27,220 nucleotides of DNA from JBARCX01 sp049794535 (lineage in GTDB: Bacteria > Pseudomonadota > Gammaproteobacteria > Xanthomonadales > Rhodanobacteraceae): contig JBARCX010000353.1 in assembly GCA_049794535.1 (NCBI GenBank), positions 1-27,220 of the forward strand. Direction: 5' to 3'. A model generated the notes under the pieces. That model was given only the letters and a program-made list of their open reading frames with translations, did no database searches and had not been told where the DNA came from. A program made the position numbers and the translations under genes. Shown one piece after another: positions 16,452 to 27,220 of the stretch (positions are counted from its first letter, which is position 1; every line of letters starts with the position of its first letter).

Positions 16452-17666
16452 ATGAATTCATCGTCACTACGCACCCCGGTGCTGTGCCTCAGCCTGCTGG
16501 CGCTGGCCGCCTGCAGTAAAGAACAGGGGCCCCCGAAGATGCCGACGCCCCAGGTGGGCGTAGTCACGGTGCAGCCTGAGAACGCCCCGCTCATCAGGGA
16601 CACCTCCGGCCGCCTGTCGTCCTACTACAGCGCCAACGTCACCGCCCGCGTCTCCGGCGTGCTGCTCAAGCGCAATTACACGGAAGGCAGCGCGGTCAAG
16701 CAGGGGCAACTGCTGTTCGAAATCGACCCGGCCTTCTACCAGACCCAACTCAACAACGCACTGAGCGTCCTGGCCCAGGATCAGGCCACCTACGTCAACG
16801 CCAAGGTCACCGCTGAGCGCGACCGCAAGCTGATACCCAACGGCTATGTGTCGCAACAGCAGGTGGACAACGACGAAGCCGCTGAGCGCAGCGCTGCCGC
16901 CAAGGTCCAGGCAGACCAGGCAAGTGTGGCTAGCGCACGGGTCAATCTCGGCTATACCAAGGTCACCTCGCCGATTGACGGCATTGCCGGCCAGCAGCAA
17001 GTCACCGTTGGCGCCATCGTCGGCAGCGGTACCAGCGACGTCGGCTCTGGCGGCACCTTGCTGACGACGGTGCAGCAGATCGACCAGCTGTACGTGAACT
17101 TCACCATCAGCGCAGCGGATCTGTCGATGCTGCAGCAGGCGAAGAGCAAGGGCAGCGTCGATCTCTCTGCACAAGACAAGACCACCGTGCAGATCGTCTT
17201 GCCCGATGGCAGCAAGTTCGACCAGTTGGGCACGCTGGACTTCTCCGATGTGTCGGTGAATGCGACCACCGGTGCCGTCAACCTGCGCGCCGTGGTGCCC
17301 AACCCCCAGCATCAGCTGCTGCCGGGCATGTACGTCACTCTCAACGTCAACCTTGGCCAGCTGAATAACGTGTTCCTGGTTCCGCAGATAGGCCTGCAGC
17401 GCGATTCCGTGGGCGCCTACGCGCTAACCATGGGGCCGGACGGCAAGGTCGTGCGCAAGGACGTCACTGCCAGCAATAGCTACAACAACAAGTGGATTGT
17501 CACCAGCGGTCTCAGCGCCGGCGACCAGGTGATCGTGACGGGCCTGCAAGGCGTGAAAGAAGGCGCCCCCGCCCAAGCGTCACCCTGGCAGCCAACGCAG
17601 GGCACTCCGGCTCAGGCAGGGTCCGCCTCAGCGCAAAGCGGTCAAGCCGCCAGTACCAAGCCGTAA
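16452..17666 (+). CDS. RND efflux periplasmic adaptor lipoprotein (AcrA/MexA type)
   Basis: Membrane-fusion protein that links the inner-membrane pump to an outer-membrane channel. Residues 1-20 are a lipoprotein signal with lipobox LALAAC and acylated C21. The remaining order is typical: barrel-sandwich/lipoyl half (ARVSGVLLKRNYTEGSAVKQGQLLFEIDP, near 65-95), alpha-helical hairpin (about 97-165), second lipoyl half (YTKVTSPIDGIAGQQQVTVGAIV), beta-barrel and membrane-proximal domain. The C-terminal ~30 residues are a Pro/Ala/Gln/Ser-rich tail. GGAG lies five bases before the ATG. The pump gene begins 12 bases after the stop, so the two form an operon. The drug range is unknown. Confidence 0.92.
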   Translation: MNSSSLRTPVLCLSLLALAACSKEQGPPKMPTPQVGVVTVQPENAPLIRDTSGRLSSYYSANVTARVSGVLLKRNYTEGSAVKQGQLLFEIDPAFYQTQLNNALSVLAQDQATYVNAKVTAERDRKLIPNGYVSQQQVDNDEAAERSAAAKVQADQASVASARVNLGYTKVTSPIDGIAGQQQVTVGAIVGSGTSDVGSGGTLLTTVQQIDQLYVNFTISAADLSMLQQAKSKGSVDLSAQDKTTVQIVLPDGSKFDQLGTLDFSDVSVNATTGAVNLRAVVPNPQHQLLPGMYVTLNVNLGQLNNVFLVPQIGLQRDSVGAYALTMGPDGKVVRKDVTASNSYNNKWIVTSGLSAGDQVIVTGLQGVKEGAPAQASPWQPTQGTPAQAGSASAQSGQAASTKP

Positions 17667-17678
17667 GGAAGCCTCCAC

Positions 17679-20600
17679 ATGCCAAGTTTCTTTATTGACC
17701 GCCCAATTTTCGCTTGGGTGGTCGCTATCCTGATTTCCCTGGGCGGCATCATTGCGATGCTGAACCTGGGTATCGACTCCTACCCCGCTATCGCACCTCC
17801 CCAGGTGACGGTGAGTGCCACGTATCCCGGCGCCAGCGCCGCGACCATGGAGTCCACGGTTACCCAGGTGATCGAGCAGCAGCTCACCGGCATCGACAAC
17901 CTGCTGTATTTCAGCTCGACCTCCAACTCCAGCGGTACCAGCACGATCACCCTGACCTTCGCCACGGGTACCAACCCTGACATCGCCCAGGTGCAGGTAC
18001 AAAACAAGGTCACCCTGGCCCAGCCGTTATTGCCGTCCTCGGTGACCCAGCAGGGTGTAGTGGTGGCCAAGGCCAGCCCCGACATCCTGATGTTTATCGG
18101 CCTGACCTCCGACAACCCGAAGATCGACGCACCACGCCTCGCCGATATCGTTGCCTCGCAGATTCAGCCGGTGGTCTCCCGTGTCAACGGCATCGGCAAC
18201 ACCTTCGAGCTGGGCTCGGAATACGCCGTCCGCATCTGGCTCAACCCGGACAAGCTGCAGGGCTACGGGCTCTCGGCCAGCCAGGTCTTGAACGCCGTCA
18301 GCACCCAGAACGCGCAGTTCGCTGCCGGCTCGCTGGGCGCCGATCCGTCCGTCGATGGCCAGCAGTTCACCGCCACGGTTGCAGCCGACACGCTGTTTTC
18401 CTCGCTGGAGCAGTTCCGCAACATCATCCTGGTCGCCAATAGTGATGGCACCGTTGTACGACTGAGTGACGTCGCGCGCATCACGTTCGGACCACAGAGC
18501 TATGGTTCGGCAGCCAACTACAAGGGCAGGCCAGCAGGCGGTCTAGGCCTGTTCCTGCTGCCGGGTGCCAATGCGCTCTCCGTCGCCGACGCCGTGAAAT
18601 CGCAGATGGCAATCCTGGCCAAGGATCTTCCACCCGGCGTGGAATGGGACGTGCCGTACGACACGACCCCGTTCATCGTCGCCTCAATCACGGATGTGGT
18701 GCACACCCTGTTCGAAGCGATCGTGCTGGTGTTCCTGGTGATGCTGATCTTCCTGCAGAACATCCGGGCCACCATCATCCCAACGCTGGTGATTCCGGTC
18801 GCCTTGCTGGGCACCTTCATCGGCCTGTACCTGCTGCATTTCTCTCTTAACCAGCTGACCTTGTTCGGCATGGTGCTGGCCATCGGTATTGTGGTGGACG
18901 ACGCGATTGTGGTGATCGAGAACGTCGAGCGCATCATGACCGAGGAGAATCTGAATCCCAAAGAGGCCACTCGCAAAGCGATGGGCCAGATTACCGGCGC
19001 GATCGTAGCGATCACCGTGGTGCTGACGGCGGTGTTCGTGCCTTCGGCCCTGCAGCCGGGCGCCAGCGGCATCGTCTATGCCCAGTTCGCGCTGACCATC
19101 GCCGTATCGATGGCGTTCTCGGCATTCCTGGCCATGTCATTCACGCCGGCGCTGTGCGCGAGCATTCTCAAGCCGACGCATGAAGAGAAAAAGAACTTCG
19201 CCTTCCGCTGGTTCAACAAGACCTTCGACTGGGTTACCCATACCTATCACGGCCATGTTGGCAGCGCGGTACGTCACGCTCCGCGCTGGATGCTGGCATT
19301 CGCGATGGTCACCGTACTGGCCGGGTTCCTGTATACCCGCATACCGACCAGCTTCGTCCCCGACGAAGATCAGGGCTTCATGCTGGCTGTGATCTCCCTG
19401 CCGCAGGGTGCCACCCTGCAGCGCACCGACAAGGTGATGACGGAGATTCGCGAGAAACTGACGCACAGCCCGATTGGCAACGACATCGTGGCTATCTTCC
19501 AGCCGGAAGGCTTCAGCTTTGTCGGTAATGCGGAAAACGTCGGCATGGCCTTCATCAAGCTGGCGCCGTGGGATAAGCGCTCGCAAACCGCGATGCAATT
19601 GATCCCACAGGCCAACGGAATTTTGCACAGCATCACCGATGCGCAGATTTTCGTGGTCAACCTGCCGACCATCCGCGGCCTCAGCCAGTTTGGCGGCGTC
19701 GACATGTATCTGCAGGCGCGTGCCGGTCAAACGCGTGGTGAACTGGCCCAGGCCATGGGCATCCTGCTCGGCAAGGCGGGCAAAGACCCCACGCTTTACG
19801 GCATTCGACCCAACTCGTTGCCGGAAGCGCCACAGCTGCAGATGACTGTCGACCGTGTGCAGGCCCAAGCGATGGGGCTGTCACTCACCGATGTATACAG
19901 TGCCCTCCAGTTGCTGCTGGCACCAAATTACATCAACCAGTTCACCTATCAGGGCCGCGTCAAGCGCGTCTACATGCAGGCGGACGCACCCTATCGCATG
20001 GGAATGGATGCTCTACAACACATCTATACGCCCAGTGGTATCAGCAGTAACGCGGCCACCGCCGCCAACGCCAGCAGCTATCTCACCCAGGTCAATCCTT
20101 CGGTAGGCAACAGCACCATCAGCCCGTACAACATGGTGCCGCTGTCCAGCGTGGTGAAAGCCCAATGGGGCATGGGCCCTGTCTCGCTGCCGCGCTACAA
20201 CGGTTATTCCGCGGTGGAAATCGTGGGTAACTCTGCGCCCGGCTATTCGACCGGCCAGGCCATGCAGGCTATTCAGAACATCATCGACAAGGATCTGCCG
20301 GGAGGCTTCGCCTCGGACTGGACCGGTCAGTCCTACCAGGAAGTCCTGGCGGGTAACTCGGCCACCGTTCTGTTGCTGATGTCAGTCGTGATCGTGTTCC
20401 TGTGCTTGTCTGCACTGTATGAAAGCTGGTCGATCCCGATCGCCGTGCTGCTGGTGGTGCCGCTAGGTCTGTTGGGCATGGTGGTGTTTTGCTTGATGAC
20501 AGGCATGCCCAACGATATCTACTTCAAGATCGGATTGGTCACCGTGATGGGTCTGGCGGCCAAGAACGCGATTCTGATCGTCGAATTCGCAGTGGAGGAA

Positions 20601-20930
20601 CAAGCCAAGGGCAAGACGCTGTTCGATGCAGTGGTCACAGCAGCTCGCTTACGTTTGCGCCCGATCCTGATGACCTCGATGGCCTTCATCCTCGGCGTGT
20701 TCCCGCTGGTTATCTCCAGCGGCGCAGGTGCGGTGTCTCGTCATGAGATCGGCACCGGCGTGATCGGCGGCATGATCTTCGCCACCTTCCTCGGCTTGCT
20801 GCTGATTCCAGTGTTCTACGTGACGGTACGTCGCCTGCTGGGCGATAAGCTGGACGGCAATCCGAATTCGCCAACAGGTGGTGCAAGTGGCATGCAGTCG
20901 TTCGACTCTGATCCACGTCGCGGGCATTGA
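17679..20930 (+). CDS. RND multidrug efflux pump, inner-membrane subunit (AcrB/MexB type)
   Basis: Proton-driven HAE1-family exporter, 1083 residues against about 1050 for AcrB. It begins MPSFFIDRPIFAWVVAI. The proton-relay aspartates D407 and D408 in GIVVDDAIVVIENVER fall at the same numbers as in AcrB, and the relay lysine is K962 in GLAAKNAILIVEF. Two large periplasmic loops and twelve membrane helices are evident. About 24 extra residues, rich in Asn, Ser and Ala, lie at roughly 786-817, before MVPLSS in the second periplasmic loop. GGAAG precedes the ATG by seven bases, right after the adaptor stop. No outer-membrane factor gene follows, so a TolC/OprM-like protein from elsewhere must be used. 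A double hairpin ends the operon. Confidence 0.93.
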   Translation: MPSFFIDRPIFAWVVAILISLGGIIAMLNLGIDSYPAIAPPQVTVSATYPGASAATMESTVTQVIEQQLTGIDNLLYFSSTSNSSGTSTITLTFATGTNPDIAQVQVQNKVTLAQPLLPSSVTQQGVVVAKASPDILMFIGLTSDNPKIDAPRLADIVASQIQPVVSRVNGIGNTFELGSEYAVRIWLNPDKLQGYGLSASQVLNAVSTQNAQFAAGSLGADPSVDGQQFTATVAADTLFSSLEQFRNIILVANSDGTVVRLSDVARITFGPQSYGSAANYKGRPAGGLGLFLLPGANALSVADAVKSQMAILAKDLPPGVEWDVPYDTTPFIVASITDVVHTLFEAIVLVFLVMLIFLQNIRATIIPTLVIPVALLGTFIGLYLLHFSLNQLTLFGMVLAIGIVVDDAIVVIENVERIMTEENLNPKEATRKAMGQITGAIVAITVVLTAVFVPSALQPGASGIVYAQFALTIAVSMAFSAFLAMSFTPALCASILKPTHEEKKNFAFRWFNKTFDWVTHTYHGHVGSAVRHAPRWMLAFAMVTVLAGFLYTRIPTSFVPDEDQGFMLAVISLPQGATLQRTDKVMTEIREKLTHSPIGNDIVAIFQPEGFSFVGNAENVGMAFIKLAPWDKRSQTAMQLIPQANGILHSITDAQIFVVNLPTIRGLSQFGGVDMYLQARAGQTRGELAQAMGILLGKAGKDPTLYGIRPNSLPEAPQLQMTVDRVQAQAMGLSLTDVYSALQLLLAPNYINQFTYQGRVKRVYMQADAPYRMGMDALQHIYTPSGISSNAATAANASSYLTQVNPSVGNSTISPYNMVPLSSVVKAQWGMGPVSLPRYNGYSAVEIVGNSAPGYSTGQAMQAIQNIIDKDLPGGFASDWTGQSYQEVLAGNSATVLLLMSVVIVFLCLSALYESWSIPIAVLLVVPLGLLGMVVFCLMTGMPNDIYFKIGLVTVMGLAAKNAILIVEFAVEEQAKGKTLFDAVVTAARLRLRPILMTSMAFILGVFPLVISSGAGAVSRHEIGTGVIGGMIFATFLGLLLIPVFYVTVRRLLGDKLDGNPNSPTGGASGMQSFDSDPRRGH

Positions 20931-20937
20931 TCTGTGT

Positions 20938-20967
20938 AGTCCCCCTCCCCTCACAGGGAGAGGGACT
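20938..20967 (+). repeat. Hairpin repeat just after the pump gene
   Basis: AGTCCCCCTCCC (20938-20949) pairs with 20956-20967 around CTCACA, twelve positions with one C-A mismatch. It shares the CCCTC...CACAGGGAGAGGG pattern of the repeats near 5450-5555, so it is probably a degenerate member of the same family. It begins eight bases after the pump stop codon. Confidence 0.5.
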
Positions 20968-20997
20968 GTTAAGCACCAACAACGCAACTGCAAAAAC

Positions 20998-21032
20998 AAA
21001 AGCCCGGGCAGATTTCTCTGCCCGGGCTTTTT
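20998..21032. terminator. Bidirectional rho-independent terminator
   Basis: AGCCCGGGCAGA (21001-21012) pairs perfectly with TCTGCCCGGGCT (21017-21028) around TTTC. The stem extends through AAA/TTT to 15 base pairs, with a run of five T on the plus strand and A-rich sequence (CAAAAACAAAA) on the other side. It separates the convergent pump and acyl-CoA dehydrogenase genes and should stop transcription from both sides. Confidence 0.9.
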
Positions 21033-21055
21033 GTTGAACGCGCTTCTAGTAACGC

Positions 21056-22216
<1,161 letters not shown>

Positions 22217-22328
22217 GGGGTACTCCGGGGACGAGGGCTAAGGGAAACAAGGACTGTTGAAACAAGAGCAAGCCGCTGATTTTAGCGTTTTGCGCCAGCT
22301 CCCACGAGACACGCCGCAGCAAACGTCC

Positions 22329-22357
22329 TTGACGCCCGCCAGTCCACGGCCTAGCCT
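22329..22357 (+). promoter_or_regulatory. Candidate sigma-70 promoter of the regulator-metH operon
   Basis: TTGACG (22329-22334) is followed after exactly 17 bases by TAGCCT (22352-22357). The -35 matches five of six consensus bases; the -10 matches only three. Start of transcription would be near 22365, a short leader before the ATG at 22390, and the palindrome at 22364-22383 would cover it. Confidence 0.4.
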
Positions 22358-22363
22358 TTGCAT

Positions 22364-22383
22364 CTCTTTATCGCGATATAGGG
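22364..22383. promoter_or_regulatory. Palindromic operator candidate before the ArsR-type regulator
   Basis: The core TATCGCGATA (22369-22378) is a perfect ten-base palindrome, and the symmetry extends imperfectly to 20 bases, with eight of ten base pairs matching. It lies just downstream of the candidate -10 box and seven bases before the regulator's start codon. ArsR-family dimers commonly bind such AT-flanked palindromes and repress their own operon, so autoregulation is a reasonable inference. Confidence 0.45.
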
Positions 22384-22389
22384 ATAACC

Positions 22390-23316
22390 ATGGATCTGGC
22401 GACCGCCTCCAGCGTGCTCCGCCTACTGGCGGACCCTACCCGAGTGCGCCTGCTCGCCTTGCTTGAACGCGAGGAGTTGACCGTGGCCGAGCTGGCCGCC
22501 GTGCTCCACCTGGCCCAGCCGCGCGTATCCACGCATCTGGCCAAATTGAAGGAGGCCGAACTGGTACGCGATCGTCGTGCCGGCGTCTCCGCCTATTACC
22601 GTGCCAACAACGAGGGTGACGAGCATCAACACGTACTGATCCGCTCACTACGCGAAAGCATCGACGACGCCCTACTGCGCGAAGACGCCGCACGCCTGCC
22701 CGGCGTACTGGCAAACCGCGCCCGCGAGGAAGGCTGGGCCGACACCGTGGCCGGCGACATGGAGCGCCACTACTCGCCCGGCCGTACCTGGGAAACGCTA
22801 GCGCGCTCGCTGCTGCAGTTGCTGGAAACCGGCGACGTGCTGGATATTGCCTCCGGCGATGGCATCACCGCTGAACTACTCGCACCTCATGCACGTTCGA
22901 TCGTCTGTGTGGACTCCAGCGATCGCGTGGTCGACGCCGCCGCGCAACGCCTGAAATCCTTCACCAACGTTGAAGTACTGCAAGGCGACATGCACGCACT
23001 GGATCTCGGCAAGCGCCGTTTCGATCTGGTGCTGATGCTGCATGCGCTCACTTATGCCGAGCAACCCGCACGCGCCGTCGCCGAAGCCGCTCGCCTGCTT
23101 CGCAGCGGCGGCCGCCTGCTCGCCGTCACCTTGGGCAAGCACGACCACCGCGCTGTGGTGGAGCCATTCGATCACCGCAACCTCGGCTTCTCACGCGATG
23201 AACTCCACGGCTTTGCGCTGTCGGCAGGGCTGGATGTCCTGAGTTGCGCGCGCCTGAGCCGCGAGCGCAAAGCACCGCACTTCGAAGTCATGAGTCTGTT
23301 GGCACGAAAGAAATAA
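22390..23316 (+). CDS. ArsR-family regulator fused to a SAM-dependent methyltransferase domain
   Basis: A 308-residue two-domain protein. Residues 1-90 form a winged helix of the ArsR type (LRLLADPTRVRLLALLEREELTVAEL; recognition helix about 42-59, PRVSTHLAKLKEAELV). This domain has no cysteine, so it is not a classical metal sensor. Residues about 130-308 are a class I methyltransferase fold with the SAM loop DIASGDG at 152-158 and acidic VDSS at 174-177. It is followed after 10 bases by metH, so a role as a SAM- or SAH-responsive repressor of methionine synthesis is likely, in the manner of SahR-type ArsR regulators. Real methyltransferase activity is possible but unproven. AGGG lies six bases before the ATG. 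Confidence 0.85.
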   Translation: MDLATASSVLRLLADPTRVRLLALLEREELTVAELAAVLHLAQPRVSTHLAKLKEAELVRDRRAGVSAYYRANNEGDEHQHVLIRSLRESIDDALLREDAARLPGVLANRAREEGWADTVAGDMERHYSPGRTWETLARSLLQLLETGDVLDIASGDGITAELLAPHARSIVCVDSSDRVVDAAAQRLKSFTNVEVLQGDMHALDLGKRRFDLVLMLHALTYAEQPARAVAEAARLLRSGGRLLAVTLGKHDHRAVVEPFDHRNLGFSRDELHGFALSAGLDVLSCARLSRERKAPHFEVMSLLARKK

Positions 23317-23326
23317 GGACAACGGC

Positions 23327-24417
23327 ATGAGCACACTTCCCTGGATTCATCCCGAACGCGTCGCGCTGCTTGAAGCGGCGCTCGCAAAGCGCATCCTGAT
23401 CATCGACGGCGGCATGGGCACCATGCTGCAAGGTCACGAGCTGGACGAAAGCAGCTTCCGTGGCGAGCGCTTCGTGCACGGCCATGATGGCGAGCACGCG
23501 CATCACGGCCATACCCATGACCATCCGGGCGGCTGCGATCTGAAAGGCAACAACGACCTGCTGACGCTGACCAAGCCCGACATCATCCGCGGCGTACATG
23601 AAGCCTATCTGGCAGCCGGCGCAGACCTGGTCGAAACCAATACCTTCAACTCCACCCGCATCAGTCAGGCCGACTACAAGCTCGAACATCTCGCCTACGA
23701 ATTGAACCGCGATGGCGCAAAGCTCGCTCGTGCTGCCTGCGACAAATTCACCGCGCAGACGCCAGACAAGCCACGCTTCGTGATCGGCGTACTCGGACCG
23801 ACAAGCCGTACCGCTTCGCTATCGCCGGATGTGAACGACCCCGGCTTTCGCAACGTCACATTCGAAGAACTCGCCACCAATTACACCGAAGCCACCAACG
23901 GGCTGATCGACGGCGGCGCTGACGTCATCATGGTCGAGACGATCTTCGACACCTTGAACGCCAAAGCCGCGCTGTTCGCATTGAGCGAGTTGTTCCACCA
24001 GAAAGGTGCACGCATGCCGGTGATGATCTCCGGCACCATCACCGATCGCTCAGGCCGCACGCTCTCCGGCCAAACCGCCGAAGCGTTCTATTACTCCATG
24101 CGCCATGCGCGTCCGCTGTCGATCGGCTTCAACTGCGCACTCGGCGCAGCCGACCTGCGTCCGCACGTGCAGACCCTCGCCGACCTCGCCGAAAGCTATG
24201 TCAGTACGCATCCCAATGCGGGCCTGCCCAACGCATTCGGCGAATACGACGAGACCCCCGAACAGATGGCCAGCGTGATCGGCAGCTTCGCCCGCGATGG
24301 CCTGCTCAACCTGGTCGGCGGCTGTTGCGGTACCACCCCAGCCCACATCAAGGCGATTGCCGAAGCGGTACGCAATTACGCGCCGCGCCAGTTGCCCAAC
24401 GAGAACATTAAAGCCGC

Positions 24418-24421
<4 letters not shown>
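23327..24421 (+). CDS. metH: Methionine synthase, homocysteine-binding part (split MetH, N-terminal)
   Basis: Carries the zinc-dependent homocysteine methyltransferase domain of cobalamin-dependent methionine synthase, 364 residues. IIDGGMGTMLQ and CDLKGNNDLL open the domain. The zinc ligands are C270 (GFNCALG), C333 and C334 (GGCCGTTP), with the same 63-residue spacing as in E. coli MetH. An insertion at 51-66 contains eight histidines in sixteen residues, between GERF and CDLKGN. AAGGA, overlapping the regulator's stop, lies seven bases before the ATG. The TGA overlaps the ATG of the next gene (ATGA, 24418-24421), so the two parts are translated together. This is a genuine split at a domain boundary and not a frameshift. 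Confidence 0.92.
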
Positions 24422-27114
<2,693 letters not shown>

Positions 27115-27136
27115 GTTCGGCCCTCATCGCGCCGTC

Positions 27137-27156
27137 ATTCCTGCGCGGGCAGGAAT
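27137..27156. repeat. Dispersed hairpin repeat after metH
   Basis: ATTCCTGC pairs perfectly with GCAGGAAT around GCGG, and the unit continues ATCCAGTG. This is the GTCATTCC(C/T)GC...GGAATCCAGTG type of repeat scattered through many proteobacterial genomes. It begins 22 bases after the metH stop and may shape the 3' end of the transcript; no T-run follows. The rest of the window (27157-27220) shows no gene. Confidence 0.65.
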
Positions 27157-27220
27157 CCAGTGGCCTCATGGCCCGGTTGTCGCGTGGTCAGATGCAGGCC
27201 TACTTGCGACAGATTTCCTG

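Noticed and set aside
16467..17312. 281-codon minus-strand frame opposite the RND adaptor
   Set aside because: Antisense to a gene with a lipobox and all adaptor domains; its translation is low-information.
22217..22389. SAM or SAH riboswitch ahead of the metH operon
   Set aside because: I looked for the conserved SAH-riboswitch core and SAM-riboswitch stems and did not find them. The predicted leader is short and a protein regulator is present.

Overview
The window looks like chromosomal core DNA from a gammaproteobacterium of the order Xanthomonadales, most likely Rhodanobacteraceae (Dyella/Rhodanobacter/Luteibacter type). This rests on protein families, gene arrangement and dispersed-repeat types, not on a database search. 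The supporting signs are high GC, a ~1640-residue NAD-dependent glutamate dehydrogenase, a methionine synthase split into two overlapping genes behind an ArsR-methyltransferase fusion gene, an alpha-beta fused 2-oxoacid dehydrogenase E1, and short GC-rich hairpin repeats common in this group. There are no rRNA, tRNA, CRISPR, phage or complete insertion-sequence genes.

Layout. 1-271: leader with small repeats. 272-2002 (+): membrane-bound GGDEF diguanylate cyclase. 2054-4324 (-): fused E1. 4428-5431 (-): a GNAT acetyltransferase gene overlapping a small nucleotidyltransferase-fold gene. 5447-5557: a pair of inverted hairpin repeats. 5558-6727 (-): glutaryl-CoA dehydrogenase. 6887-7762 (+): DMT/EamA transporter. 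7809-10509 (-): a run of NAD kinase, 5'-nucleotidase, DinB-like protein and cupin, the first two overlapping by ATGA. 10712-15634 (-): NAD-glutamate dehydrogenase. 15635-16451: an 817-base gap that holds a 283-base element with long terminal inverted repeats. 16452-20930 (+): RND efflux adaptor and pump, ending at a strong terminator. 21056-22216 (-): short-chain-type acyl-CoA dehydrogenase. 22390-27114 (+): ArsR-methyltransferase regulator, metH N-terminal part, metH C-terminal part.

How the genes fit together. Much of the window is amino-acid and acyl-CoA catabolism: E1, GcdH, acyl-CoA dehydrogenase and glutamate dehydrogenase, all feeding central carbon metabolism. Alongside are NAD(P) supply (NAD kinase plus a nucleotidase) and the methionine/SAM cycle under a probable SAM- or SAH-sensing regulator. 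c-di-GMP signalling and a drug-efflux pair complete the set.

I do not see a clearly new defence or mobile system. The least ordinary items are the histidine-rich insertion in the homocysteine domain of MetH, the ArsR-methyltransferase gene with a palindromic operator candidate ahead of split metH, the non-coding inverted-repeat element between gdhB and the efflux operon, and an extra Asn/Ser/Ala-rich loop in the RND pump.
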